DNA of 64,000 nucleotides from Chlorobiota bacterium. GTDB taxonomy: Bacteria; Bacteroidota; Ignavibacteria; Kapaibacteriales; UBA961. Each line of letters starts with the position of its first letter. Positions within the stretch are counted from its first letter, which is position 1. Shown one piece after another: positions 1 to 7,794 of the stretch. The DNA is taken from the NCBI GenBank assembly GCA_014191195.1, contig BJGZ01000009.1:30258-94257 (forward strand). Direction: 5' to 3'. A program made the translations under genes and the position numbers. Below the pieces are notes generated by a model. The model ran no database searches, was not told the origin of the DNA, and saw nothing but the letters and a program-made list of their open reading frames with translations.

Positions 1-1
1 A

Positions 2-1774
2 TTTGTTACAATAAGAACAACCGTGGGTGATTTTTATGATGTAATTGAATTGACAGGTGAAGGTATTCCACCATTTATTTCATACAATGAAATGATCAAC
101 TTCGGTCAAGTGGAATTGACCAAACCGAAAGACAGCACTGTGATATTACTGAAAAATATCGGAAGCGAAATTGTGGAATTTGATTCCATAGTGCAAGGTG
201 GACCAAACTTCCGTGACTTTGCATTTACTGATAAATATAAAAAATTCTCTTTAGCTCCGGGAGAATCTAAAAGGGTCACATTGCGTTTTATTCCAAAAGA
301 ACTTGGATTAACAAATGGTAGACTAATGGCATATTATAAAGGTATTGGAAGCCCGTCAATGATTCAATTGTATGGCGAAGGCATTCCACGAATTTTACCA
401 ATAGAGTCTTTGACTGTAAATAAAATAGATACAATTGCTATGGAAAGAAGAGGTATTTCTGAAAATACCTATATTATTGGGAATGATCGTATTAATCAAA
501 CTCTAGACACTTTATCTGACAAAATACTTGCTATAGATTCTCTATTCAGAACAGATACTCTATTAAAGCCTATGATTATTATTACTGGGCAAATAACAGC
601 AGTGGGCGTAGAATCTGATGGAAGAATTATTAATAAGCCTATTTTTAAAATTGATCTTAATACTTCAAATAAATATGAAGCTCTATTGCCATATGTGTTT
701 TACGAGGAAGGTTCAGATATAATACCAGATAGATATTATAAACTTAATAACAGTCAAGTTGCGAATTTTACAATTGATCAATTATGGTATAAATCTACAA
801 TTAATATATATCATGATATATTGAATATTATAGGCAAACGACTCACAATGTATCAAAAATCTGTGTTAACTATTCAAGGAAATAATGCTAATACTGGAAT
901 TGAAAAAGAGAATACTGAATTATCACGCCGAAGAGCGGAAAATGTAAAACAGTATCTTCAAGATATTTGGGGTATAAAAGAAAATAGATTGATCGTAAAA
1001 GCTGGAAATTTACCTAAAGCAAAATCACTTCCTATTGATGATCCAGAAACGGCGCAAGAAAATCGAAGAGTAGAGTTTTCTTCGAATGATTATAGAGTTA
1101 TAGAACCACTCGACTTAAAAAATACAATGGCAACATCAAATCCACCAAAAGTTAGATTTAATGTTCAAGGTGCTGCAGATTTTGGTATTGCCTCTTATAC
1201 AGTAGATGCAATACAAGCTGGCTTCAATGGAAATTCGTTCAATCAAACTGAAACATCCTCCTTGCCAAATACTATCGATTGGGAAATTGCAAAAAATCAA
1301 GCTTTGACTCCTAAACTTGCAAAACCTGTGTCTTGTTCTTTAACCATTATTGACAAAAAAGGTAATTCAAAAATGGTAGGAACAGATCAAATGGACATCG
1401 ATCTTATTACAATTGAAAGAAAAATAAAAGAACATATCAATGGATATGAAGTAGATAGCTTTAGTTTAATTTTATTTGATTTCAATAAATCTGATGTTGA
1501 AGATGAAAACAAAAAGATTATAGCTGCTATTCAAAAAAGAGTAAAAAAAGGATCAGAAATATCTGTTACAGGAACTACAGATAGAATAGGCACTGAAGAA
1601 TATAATACTCGTTTGTCTCAAGAAAGAGCAAATGCAGTGAAAGCAGCAATAAATAGAAAAGGATCAGTATCTATAGGAAAAGGAGAGCAAGACTTACGAT
1701 TCGACAATGATCTTCCTGAAGGTAGATTTTATTGCCGAACTGTAAATGTGGTTGTAAGAACTCTGGTGGAATAA
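2..1774 (+). CDS. Tandem OmpA-domain envelope protein, 5' end cut by the window
   Basis: The reading frame is open from the first base, with no stop before the GTG at 23, so the gene starts outside the window and only the C-terminal part (about 590 residues) is seen. The N-terminal part shows two copies of a short Ig-like/ASH-type ending (LTGEG near the start, LYGEG about 100 residues later), as in 'choice-of-anchor D' proteins. Two OmpA-like peptidoglycan-binding domains follow. The first has the helix motif LSRRRAENVKQYL and an ENRRVEF end. The second, at the C-terminus, has RLSQERANAVKAAI. Between them is a beta-rich linker domain. OmpA domains bind the diaminopimelate of peptidoglycan, so the protein probably ties a surface or secretion structure to the cell wall. 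The individual domains are clear; the overall function is not. Confidence 0.85.
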   Translation, partial: FVTIRTTVGDFYDVIELTGEGIPPFISYNEMINFGQVELTKPKDSTVILLKNIGSEIVEFDSIVQGGPNFRDFAFTDKYKKFSLAPGESKRVTLRFIPKELGLTNGRLMAYYKGIGSPSMIQLYGEGIPRILPIESLTVNKIDTIAMERRGISENTYIIGNDRINQTLDTLSDKILAIDSLFRTDTLLKPMIIITGQITAVGVESDGRIINKPIFKIDLNTSNKYEALLPYVFYEEGSDIIPDRYYKLNNSQVANFTIDQLWYKSTINIYHDILNIIGKRLTMYQKSVLTIQGNNANTGIEKENTELSRRRAENVKQYLQDIWGIKENRLIVKAGNLPKAKSLPIDDPETAQENRRVEFSSNDYRVIEPLDLKNTMATSNPPKVRFNVQGAADFGIASYTVDAIQAGFNGNSFNQTETSSLPNTIDWEIAKNQALTPKLAKPVSCSLTIIDKKGNSKMVGTDQMDIDLITIERKIKEHINGYEVDSFSLILFDFNKSDVEDENKKIIAAIQKRVKKGSEISVTGTTDRIGTEEYNTRLSQERANAVKAAINRKGSVSIGKGEQDLRFDNDLPEGRFYCRTVNVVVRTLVE

Positions 1775-1849
1775 TAATTTCTGTTATCCGAATATCCATA
1801 TTGAAAGAAATATTTACAACTTATTGTGATTTTAACAAATAGGATAGAA

Positions 1850-2533
1850 ATGAAATATATGTTAATAATGATTTTTACTATGTTTTTAGTACACTCCACT
1901 TGTACTTCTATAGTAAAATGTAATAATAAGATTGGATTGTATACTCGTGGAGACATTGAATATCCAAATTATTCAGGTAGCTTTAGTCGTCCAGAGCAGT
2001 TAAATAAAGGTACGTGGAAAGTGGAAAGATTTTTAAAATTTTTGCCACATAAGAATATATCAGGCGAATTGATGGCTGTTCAGTTAATAAATAGCACAAA
2101 ATCTGAAGAGTATCCTGCACGAATGATAGTAATTGGCTATGATGAATTTGGAACAAATGAATTCAGCATTATTTCACAAAACTCAGAAATTTATACAATA
2201 CAAAATACATTTATAGATTTGAGTGAAAAGAATGGAGTAGTAGTTCTAACATTAGAAGATGAAGGAGGAGATGGCTATTATAGCACTGTTTGGAGATTCA
2301 GATATCAAGATAATTGTTTTAGGCTTATTGGTTATGATAATATTTATGGGGATAGAGCAGAATATAATCCATCATCAACCACAGATTCCTATAATTATTT
2401 AACAAATAAACATGAAGAAATGCGCGATGTGGATAGAAAAGGTAAATCGACAATAAGTAAAAAGAAATCTACAATCAAAACTAAATATATACGGTGTTTA
2501 GAAAGTATCACTCATGATTTCCAAGCTGAATAA
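1850..2533 (+). CDS. Hypothetical secreted protein
   Basis: A 227-residue protein that I do not recognise. I place the start at the ATG at 1850 because it begins a typical signal peptide (MKYMLIMIFTMFLVHS) and has AGGA six bases upstream; an in-frame ATG at 1826 would add eight polar residues. The mature part is beta-rich and contains WRFRYQDNCFRLIGYD, a pattern seen in uncharacterised periplasmic proteins. The tail is rich in Lys, Ser and Thr. The stop lies shortly before the start of the next gene, suggesting co-transcription with the YARHG-domain protein downstream. No catalytic motif is visible. Confidence 0.7.
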   Translation: MKYMLIMIFTMFLVHSTCTSIVKCNNKIGLYTRGDIEYPNYSGSFSRPEQLNKGTWKVERFLKFLPHKNISGELMAVQLINSTKSEEYPARMIVIGYDEFGTNEFSIISQNSEIYTIQNTFIDLSEKNGVVVLTLEDEGGDGYYSTVWRFRYQDNCFRLIGYDNIYGDRAEYNPSSTTDSYNYLTNKHEEMRDVDRKGKSTISKKKSTIKTKYIRCLESITHDFQAE

Positions 2534-2561
2534 TATAATAGTAAACCTAGGAGAAATTACA

Positions 2562-3656
2562 TTGAACAGAAAGGTATATATATCGTGTTTTATTTTGTTG
2601 ATGTTTCAGTATTATAATGCAGTATCTAATGATGGGGCATATCTGGGTAGTGGAAATCATCTTATACCGATTACTGAATCAGATATTTCAATAAAAAAAG
2701 AAATATTGAGTATCAAAAGATACCAAGGTAAAGTGCATGTAGATGTATATTATGAAATGTATAATCCCGGTAAAGAAAAAACAATTAGAGTTGGGTTTGA
2801 AGCAAAAAGCCCTAGTGGTGATGCACAAGTAGAACCTTCAGAAGGAAAACACCCATATATGAATAATTTTACAGTATTGGTGAATAATGAATCTTTAAAG
2901 TATAATATATCTTATATAATAAGTTCAAATGATAATACTACAAATGTGAAATCAACCACTTTGTCTGGAATTCTGAATTATTTAAACGAAAATAGTGAAG
3001 GATCCTATTATTATGTATACTATTTTGATGCAAAATATAAAGCTGGTTTGAATATTATTAAGCATAGTTATGAATATGAATTATCATCTTCAATTGGCGA
3101 ATCTTATTCTTTTGATTACATATTAACCGCTGCAAATAGGTGGGCAAATAAGCAAATTGATGACTTTACAATTAATATAGATATGGGAGCCATGCAGGGA
3201 TTTTATATTAAAAAGACTTTTTATCATAATGTAAAAGAATGGAATATAAATGGAATTGGAAAGTCAAAGGAGGGCACCGAAACAGGGATGTTCTTTATAG
3301 AGAATGGAAATATAGAACTGAAATATCATAATTTTCATCCAAAAGGAGAAATAGAAATAATCAGTCCAAATTCTTTTGGATTATCTGAAGAACAAGAAGA
3401 ATATTTTAATCCTAAAAAAACAAAAATCCCTTTTTCTGTATCTGCACAAGATAATATTCCAGAGTCTAAAAATGAATTTGGAAAAAAAATATTAAGAAAT
3501 CTTCCCTTTGCTAGAAGAGGTTATGTGTTTAAAGATAAAGAGGTCCAAAAATATTATACTAAAATGACAGAATGGTATACACCCCTTCCTAGCTATGTAC
3601 CAGACGTTCAACTGCTTTTAGATGAAGAAAAAGAATGGGTAAAGAAATATAAATAA
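2562..3656 (+). CDS. Secreted protein with C-terminal YARHG domain
   Basis: I choose a TTG start at 2562: it has AGGAG eight bases upstream and opens directly into a signal peptide (MNRKVYISCFILLMFQYYNAVS). The open frame extends to an ATG at 2514, which would overlap the previous gene by 20 bases and put 16 residues before the signal peptide. The central 250 residues resemble DUF4424-type beta-sandwich proteins: an early DISIKKEILSI segment, then a Y-rich core with HSYEYEL and ANRWANKQIDDFTINI. The C-terminal 50 residues fit the YARHG domain (FARRGYVFKDKEVQKYY, then WYTPLP and an E-rich end), an extracellular module of unknown ligand. It probably acts in the periplasm or at the surface. Function unknown. 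Confidence 0.7.
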   Translation: MNRKVYISCFILLMFQYYNAVSNDGAYLGSGNHLIPITESDISIKKEILSIKRYQGKVHVDVYYEMYNPGKEKTIRVGFEAKSPSGDAQVEPSEGKHPYMNNFTVLVNNESLKYNISYIISSNDNTTNVKSTTLSGILNYLNENSEGSYYYVYYFDAKYKAGLNIIKHSYEYELSSSIGESYSFDYILTAANRWANKQIDDFTINIDMGAMQGFYIKKTFYHNVKEWNINGIGKSKEGTETGMFFIENGNIELKYHNFHPKGEIEIISPNSFGLSEEQEEYFNPKKTKIPFSVSAQDNIPESKNEFGKKILRNLPFARRGYVFKDKEVQKYYTKMTEWYTPLPSYVPDVQLLLDEEKEWVKKYK

Positions 3657-3675
3657 TAGTTATAACAAATATCCT

Positions 3676-4440
3676 CTATCTCTTTAAAACTCCTATCATT
3701 ACACCAAATGCTCCGTCTAATTGAACCCACCTTTTATATGGAGCATATGTTCTGGAAATTGATCCATCTAAATATAAAGCTTGTTCACACTGCTGTTTTT
3801 TAAAATAATTTGCAAATTCATAGAGTGTAATTGGCTTTCTAGACATAGCAAAAATCAACTTCCCCCTTTTAGAGATGCCTACTCCATTACGTATATTGAA
3901 ATATCCAGAAGTATCTGAAAAATATGGATTTATACGTTTATTTATAAGTAACATTGGTCCAGACTGAGTAGCATGCTTTACATTATGTATCTTATAATAA
4001 TCCTTAGCTAAACATATCCCAGGTTTATCATCTTTGGTACAGTAGAATACACCATTTGGTTGAATAAAGAAATTCCCTGATCCAGATTGCATATTCAATT
4101 GCTGATATTGAATATAATTTGCAATATATAAACCAACTGGACTAAATCCCCTGTGATACATCCCGCCATTCATCGCAAATAGTAAATGTTTATTATACCT
4201 TTCAATATATTGTTTTAATCTACCTAATGTCTTTAAATGAACCCTTGAATCGTCTTTCCAATAAAATGCTATAACTTCTTTTTGTGGATTATATATATGT
4301 AGAATAAAATCCTTGTTTTGTAAGTCCCTAGCCATATGTTCAGGGAGACTTTTAATAGGATCGCTAATTAATATTTGACTACATAAAGTGTTTGATAAAC
4401 AACAAGTAGATATAATAATTATTATGATGTTAAATAACAT
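3676..4440 (-). CDS. Phosphodiester glycosidase (NAGPA/DUF2233) family protein
   Basis: A 254-residue protein with an N-terminal hydrophobic export signal (about residues 1-20). Two motifs place it in the NAGPA/DUF2233 family: MNGGMY near residue 89 and LYLDGSISRTY near residue 220. It also has NGVGISKRGKLIFAMS, the usual segment before the last helix. Family members cleave or bind sugar phosphodiesters; the human homologue uncovers mannose-6-phosphate, and bacterial members are linked to exopolysaccharide or cell-wall glycans. The length matches the single-domain bacterial form. It ends tail to tail with the YARHG-protein gene, 19 bases apart, with no obvious terminator between them. The exact substrate cannot be read from the sequence. 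Confidence 0.75.
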   Translation of the reverse strand: MLFNIIIIIISTCCLSNTLCSQILISDPIKSLPEHMARDLQNKDFILHIYNPQKEVIAFYWKDDSRVHLKTLGRLKQYIERYNKHLLFAMNGGMYHRGFSPVGLYIANYIQYQQLNMQSGSGNFFIQPNGVFYCTKDDKPGICLAKDYYKIHNVKHATQSGPMLLINKRINPYFSDTSGYFNIRNGVGISKRGKLIFAMSRKPITLYEFANYFKKQQCEQALYLDGSISRTYAPYKRWVQLDGAFGVMIGVLKR

Positions 4441-4488
4441 ATATATGTTGAATTGTTAGTCATTATGTACAATTAATGTTAACAACAA

Positions 4489-5121
4489 TCATTTGTTTAT
4501 CATTTCTTGTATTTCATTATAGGTGGTATTAAATGATGAAATATATTGCTTTAACTCTTTATCTTTTTTTATTTTTTTACTCTTTTTAAAGTCTCCTCCA
4601 TCGCAATCATTTGATTTTGTAATTAGAGTTATAAGATTGCCTTTTTTATCATAATAAGCCCTTGATTCATCACTACAAGCTTCGGCTCCACCCGACTGTA
4701 AGACAAAAAAGATATTGCCATCTTTTAGATATATAGAATATTCATTGAACCATTCATGTCCATTAAAATTAGCAGTATACATACTATATTGTTCATTTAC
4801 TTGACAAAATAAAGCTGTTTGCTCAAATGATTGTTCTTCACTATCTTCAAATGGTGTTTCCTTTGCTATTTTCTTGCCTTTTTTACATTCAATATTACTT
4901 TTATTCTTACTTAAAAGTTGTACTTCTTCATACATGTCTTTAATCTCTGCTATCCTTGATGCAGTATCCTGAACAATAATTTCAGCAACATTTTCTGTTT
5001 TTGTTGAATCTACCTTATTAAGCTTTTCAACAGAAGCATTTTCATCGATTTTCTTCCCACAACCCAAAATCAATAATGTAAAAAAGAATACTACACTTGT
5101 TAAAACGAATTGTTTTCTCAT
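4489..5121 (-). CDS. Hypothetical lipoprotein
   Basis: A 210-residue protein with a classic lipoprotein signal: positively charged start, hydrophobic stretch and lipobox LILGC with the lipidated Cys at residue 21. The next residues are GKK, so an acidic Bacteroidota surface-export signal is absent and periplasmic retention is likelier. The mature part is strongly charged, with four further Cys (one near residue 80, one in ALFCQ, one in EACSDE, one in NDCDGGD) that could form disulfides. I do not recognise the family. A Bacteroidota-type promoter lies just upstream (5185-5212), so it is probably transcribed by itself; 48 bases separate it from the NAGPA-like gene, which may follow in the same transcript. 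Confidence 0.65.
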   Translation of the reverse strand: MRKQFVLTSVVFFFTLLILGCGKKIDENASVEKLNKVDSTKTENVAEIIVQDTASRIAEIKDMYEEVQLLSKNKSNIECKKGKKIAKETPFEDSEEQSFEQTALFCQVNEQYSMYTANFNGHEWFNEYSIYLKDGNIFFVLQSGGAEACSDESRAYYDKKGNLITLITKSNDCDGGDFKKSKKIKKDKELKQYISSFNTTYNEIQEMINK

Positions 5122-5184
5122 GATAAACCCCAGTAATAAATCAATTAATAATAAAATATAATATTGAGTGTATTATATGTGTAA

Positions 5185-5212
5185 CAAACTTAACCTTTTG
5201 TAAGCTACACAA
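5185..5212 (-). promoter_or_regulatory. Bacteroidota-type promoter for the lipoprotein gene
   Basis: Read on the minus strand, TTG (5212-5210), exactly 17 bases, then TAAGTTTG (5192-5185). This fits the primary-sigma consensus of Bacteroidota, TTG-N17-23-TAnnTTTG. The predicted start of transcription is near 5178, leaving about 55 bases before the ATG at 5121. Confidence 0.55.
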
Positions 5213-5255
5213 TATTTATAAGTTAACATAGATGATGAACACGATGACATTCATA

Positions 5256-6380
5256 TTATCTGTTTTTAGTTTCTTCTTCGAATAATGCATAGAGAAATGG
5301 TTCTATACACTTCCAATATGAAAAGAAACTGCCAAAATATCTATCATCTAAAGAAACCATCGATTCACGGCTTTCTTCTAATCCATTATATTTATTTAGT
5401 GGATGTTCTTTATATATGATTCTAGTTTCTTGTATCAATGGATATAGCTCAGAAAACTCTCCAACAAAAACCTGGATTCCATCAATATTCTTTGCCAAGT
5501 TCAGCAAGAAATTCATTGATGAAGTACTAATTGGATATTCTTTAAAGATTGAAGGTTCTATGAGTAAGATTCGATTTGCTGCTTTATCATCATGCCAAGA
5601 AAAATCTATATTATACCAATTATATAAAAGAGTTGGATCGGATACATTAATACTAAAATTAGGAGTTGTTTCCGGTAGAATAGTAAGTAAATCAAGCTGA
5701 ATTGTATCTTTTAGAGAATCAGGAATAGAATTCACTGGTAACACTTCATAAGGCATATCCAAAAAAGTATTTCTTTGATCTGAATGTGTAAAGCGATTTA
5801 TATTTTCCTGATTAATGATATACTGTTTACTGCTAAAACTACCCGATACCCATTGCCAGCTACATGCATTACTTGCCCAATCTGCATCTAATAAATAATA
5901 ATACATCCACTTAGCTGGATATTTCCAATGAGAATGTGCAAAATTACACACTAAAGAAGCAGTATACATTCTACAATGATTATGCATATAACCAGAAGAA
6001 TATAAAAGCTTTATTGCTTCATCAATAGAATCTATACCAGTATGTGCTTTAACAATTGAAGAAGGTATTCCATGGTTAACTACACCTTGTTGTGGCTGCT
6101 TAATATCATTATTAATTGAATGAGATACATATTTCCACTGAGATTGAAAGAAGTCTCTCCAAGCTAATTCTTTTACAAATATTTCTATTTCATCCCATGA
6201 ATACGATTGTTTAATAATATGATTAAATATTTGTTTAGTAGTAAGAATACCCCTGGATATATATGGAGATAAATAGGTAATCTTCCCATCAATATAATTT
6301 CTTGTTTTACCATATTGAATAGGATCTATGGAATTAAGCTTTAATAATATATTAGATTTATCCGTTGGAAATATATTCAT
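5256..6380 (-). CDS. Photolyase/cryptochrome-like FAD-binding protein, domain-rearranged
   Basis: A 374-residue flavoprotein. Residues 1-230 match the helical FAD-binding domain of the photolyase/cryptochrome superfamily: YISRGILT near residue 38, ELAWRDFFQSQW, HNHCRMYTASLV, and WASNACSWQWVSGSFSSK near residue 170, which lines the flavin pocket. The usual N-terminal alpha/beta antenna domain is absent; the protein begins directly at the FAD domain. Instead, residues about 265-374 form an alpha/beta-looking segment (ILLIEPSIFKEYPIS, then IQVFVGEFSELYPL and KEHPLNKY). Proteins of this build are common in Bacteroidota and are annotated as FAD-binding photolyase relatives. Role in DNA repair or light sensing is unproved. 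Start ATG at 6380 gives the family's usual N-terminus (FPTD..). Confidence 0.8.
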   Translation of the reverse strand: MNIFPTDKSNILLKLNSIDPIQYGKTRNYIDGKITYLSPYISRGILTTKQIFNHIIKQSYSWDEIEIFVKELAWRDFFQSQWKYVSHSINNDIKQPQQGVVNHGIPSSIVKAHTGIDSIDEAIKLLYSSGYMHNHCRMYTASLVCNFAHSHWKYPAKWMYYYLLDADWASNACSWQWVSGSFSSKQYIINQENINRFTHSDQRNTFLDMPYEVLPVNSIPDSLKDTIQLDLLTILPETTPNFSINVSDPTLLYNWYNIDFSWHDDKAANRILLIEPSIFKEYPISTSSMNFLLNLAKNIDGIQVFVGEFSELYPLIQETRIIYKEHPLNKYNGLEESRESMVSLDDRYFGSFFSYWKCIEPFLYALFEEETKNR

Positions 6381-6438
6381 GTATATGTTCGATTATAAAA
6401 GAGATATATAAAAATAATCAGTAAAACATATTGGGAAG

Positions 6439-7794
6439 TTATTTTCCAATACACATTGAAGCAAAAACATCGTTTAATAAGTCTTCATTGTAAATAGTGC
6501 CTATAATCAATCCTAAAGAATCTAAAGCTGAACGCAGATCTATTGCTAGTATATCTGTTGTTTCACCTTGCTTAGCTAATTCTAAAGCAGAAAAGATATG
6601 ATTCTGATATTCTTTTAATAGGTCTACTTGTCTTTGATTAAGTAAAAAAGACATATGAATATCAGTTTTTGACATGCAAGAACTAATGTAGTTTAGGATA
6701 TCTTGTAAACCATAATTACTGAGCACAGAGGAATAGATATTATGTGAATCATTACTAAATTCATCATTAATATGATCTGCTTTATTATGAATAAAACATA
6801 TATCAGCATCTGAATTTAATTCTTTAGCAATATTATATAAATGATCAGAATTATGAATGCCACATGTAATATCATTCACAATACAAATAATAGATGCTTT
6901 ATTAATTAAATTCATAGATAAAGAAATACCCTCGATTTCTATAATATCTTTGGTATTCTCATGAATACCTGCAGTATCAATTAAATTTACATGCAATCCA
7001 TCAATAAGTAAAGAAGCTTCAACAAAGTCTCTGGTAGTACCCGGTATTGGACTAATAATAGACCTTGAATATCCTAGTAAAACATTGAATAAACTTGACT
7101 TACCAGCATTAGGGTGTCCTAATAATAAAACATTATAACCACTTCTTAATGTTTTTGCAGAATCAAATGTCCTAATAAAGCTTTGGGCAACTGTATATAA
7201 TATTGTTAATTCTTGCACTAAAGTATCATGAGAAACTAATTGTATATTTTCTTGAGAAAAGTCAAAATCCAAAATTAAATATTTAAATAATTTCTCGGTT
7301 TTATCTTTTAAAGAAATAATTTCTTTTTTAAATGAACCAATTAATTGTTTTGAAGCACTTTCAAGAGCAGCTGGTGATTGTAAATGAATAATATCATTTA
7401 TAGCTTCAGCTTGTGTTAAATCTAGTTTACCATTTAGAAAAGCCCTTAAAGAAAATTCGCCAGGTTCTGCACGTCTAGCACCTGAACTAATGAGACATTG
7501 TAGTATTTGTTCAGGAACAATAAAACCGCCATGACAACCAATTTCTATTATATCTTGACCAGTAAATGAATGCGGCCCTTTGTACCAAAATAAAGTGATA
7601 GTATCGACAGGAATATCATTATTATAAAATATTCCATAGCTAATTGAATGTGAGGACTTTTCAGTAATATTGAAATGTATATGTTTATTAATAATGGTAG
7701 ATGCATCATTACCAGAAATACGTAAAAGTGCTACACCACTAAGACCAGGTGGAGTGATAATAGAGCAAATGGTTTCATCCGTATTAAAATGCAT
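6439..7794 (-). CDS. mnmE: tRNA modification GTPase MnmE
   Basis: MnmE works with MnmG to put a carboxymethylaminomethyl group on U34 of certain tRNAs. All landmarks are present in 451 residues: the folate-binding N-terminal domain starting TICSIITPPGLSGVALLRISG, the GQDIIEIGCHGG segment, and a G domain with GHPNAGKSS (about 221), TTRDF, DTAG (about 272) and NKAD (about 335). The C-terminus is MCIGK, carrying the catalytic Cys. I choose the ATG at 7794, because the longer frame to 7863 only adds bamA sequence read out of frame. The start overlaps the last 11 bases of bamA, so the two are co-transcribed and probably translationally coupled. Cytoplasmic; length is normal for the family. Confidence 0.95.
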   Translation of the reverse strand: MHFNTDETICSIITPPGLSGVALLRISGNDASTIINKHIHFNITEKSSHSISYGIFYNNDIPVDTITLFWYKGPHSFTGQDIIEIGCHGGFIVPEQILQCLISSGARRAEPGEFSLRAFLNGKLDLTQAEAINDIIHLQSPAALESASKQLIGSFKKEIISLKDKTEKLFKYLILDFDFSQENIQLVSHDTLVQELTILYTVAQSFIRTFDSAKTLRSGYNVLLLGHPNAGKSSLFNVLLGYSRSIISPIPGTTRDFVEASLLIDGLHVNLIDTAGIHENTKDIIEIEGISLSMNLINKASIICIVNDITCGIHNSDHLYNIAKELNSDADICFIHNKADHINDEFSNDSHNIYSSVLSNYGLQDILNYISSCMSKTDIHMSFLLNQRQVDLLKEYQNHIFSALELAKQGETTDILAIDLRSALDSLGLIIGTIYNEDLLNDVFASMCIGK

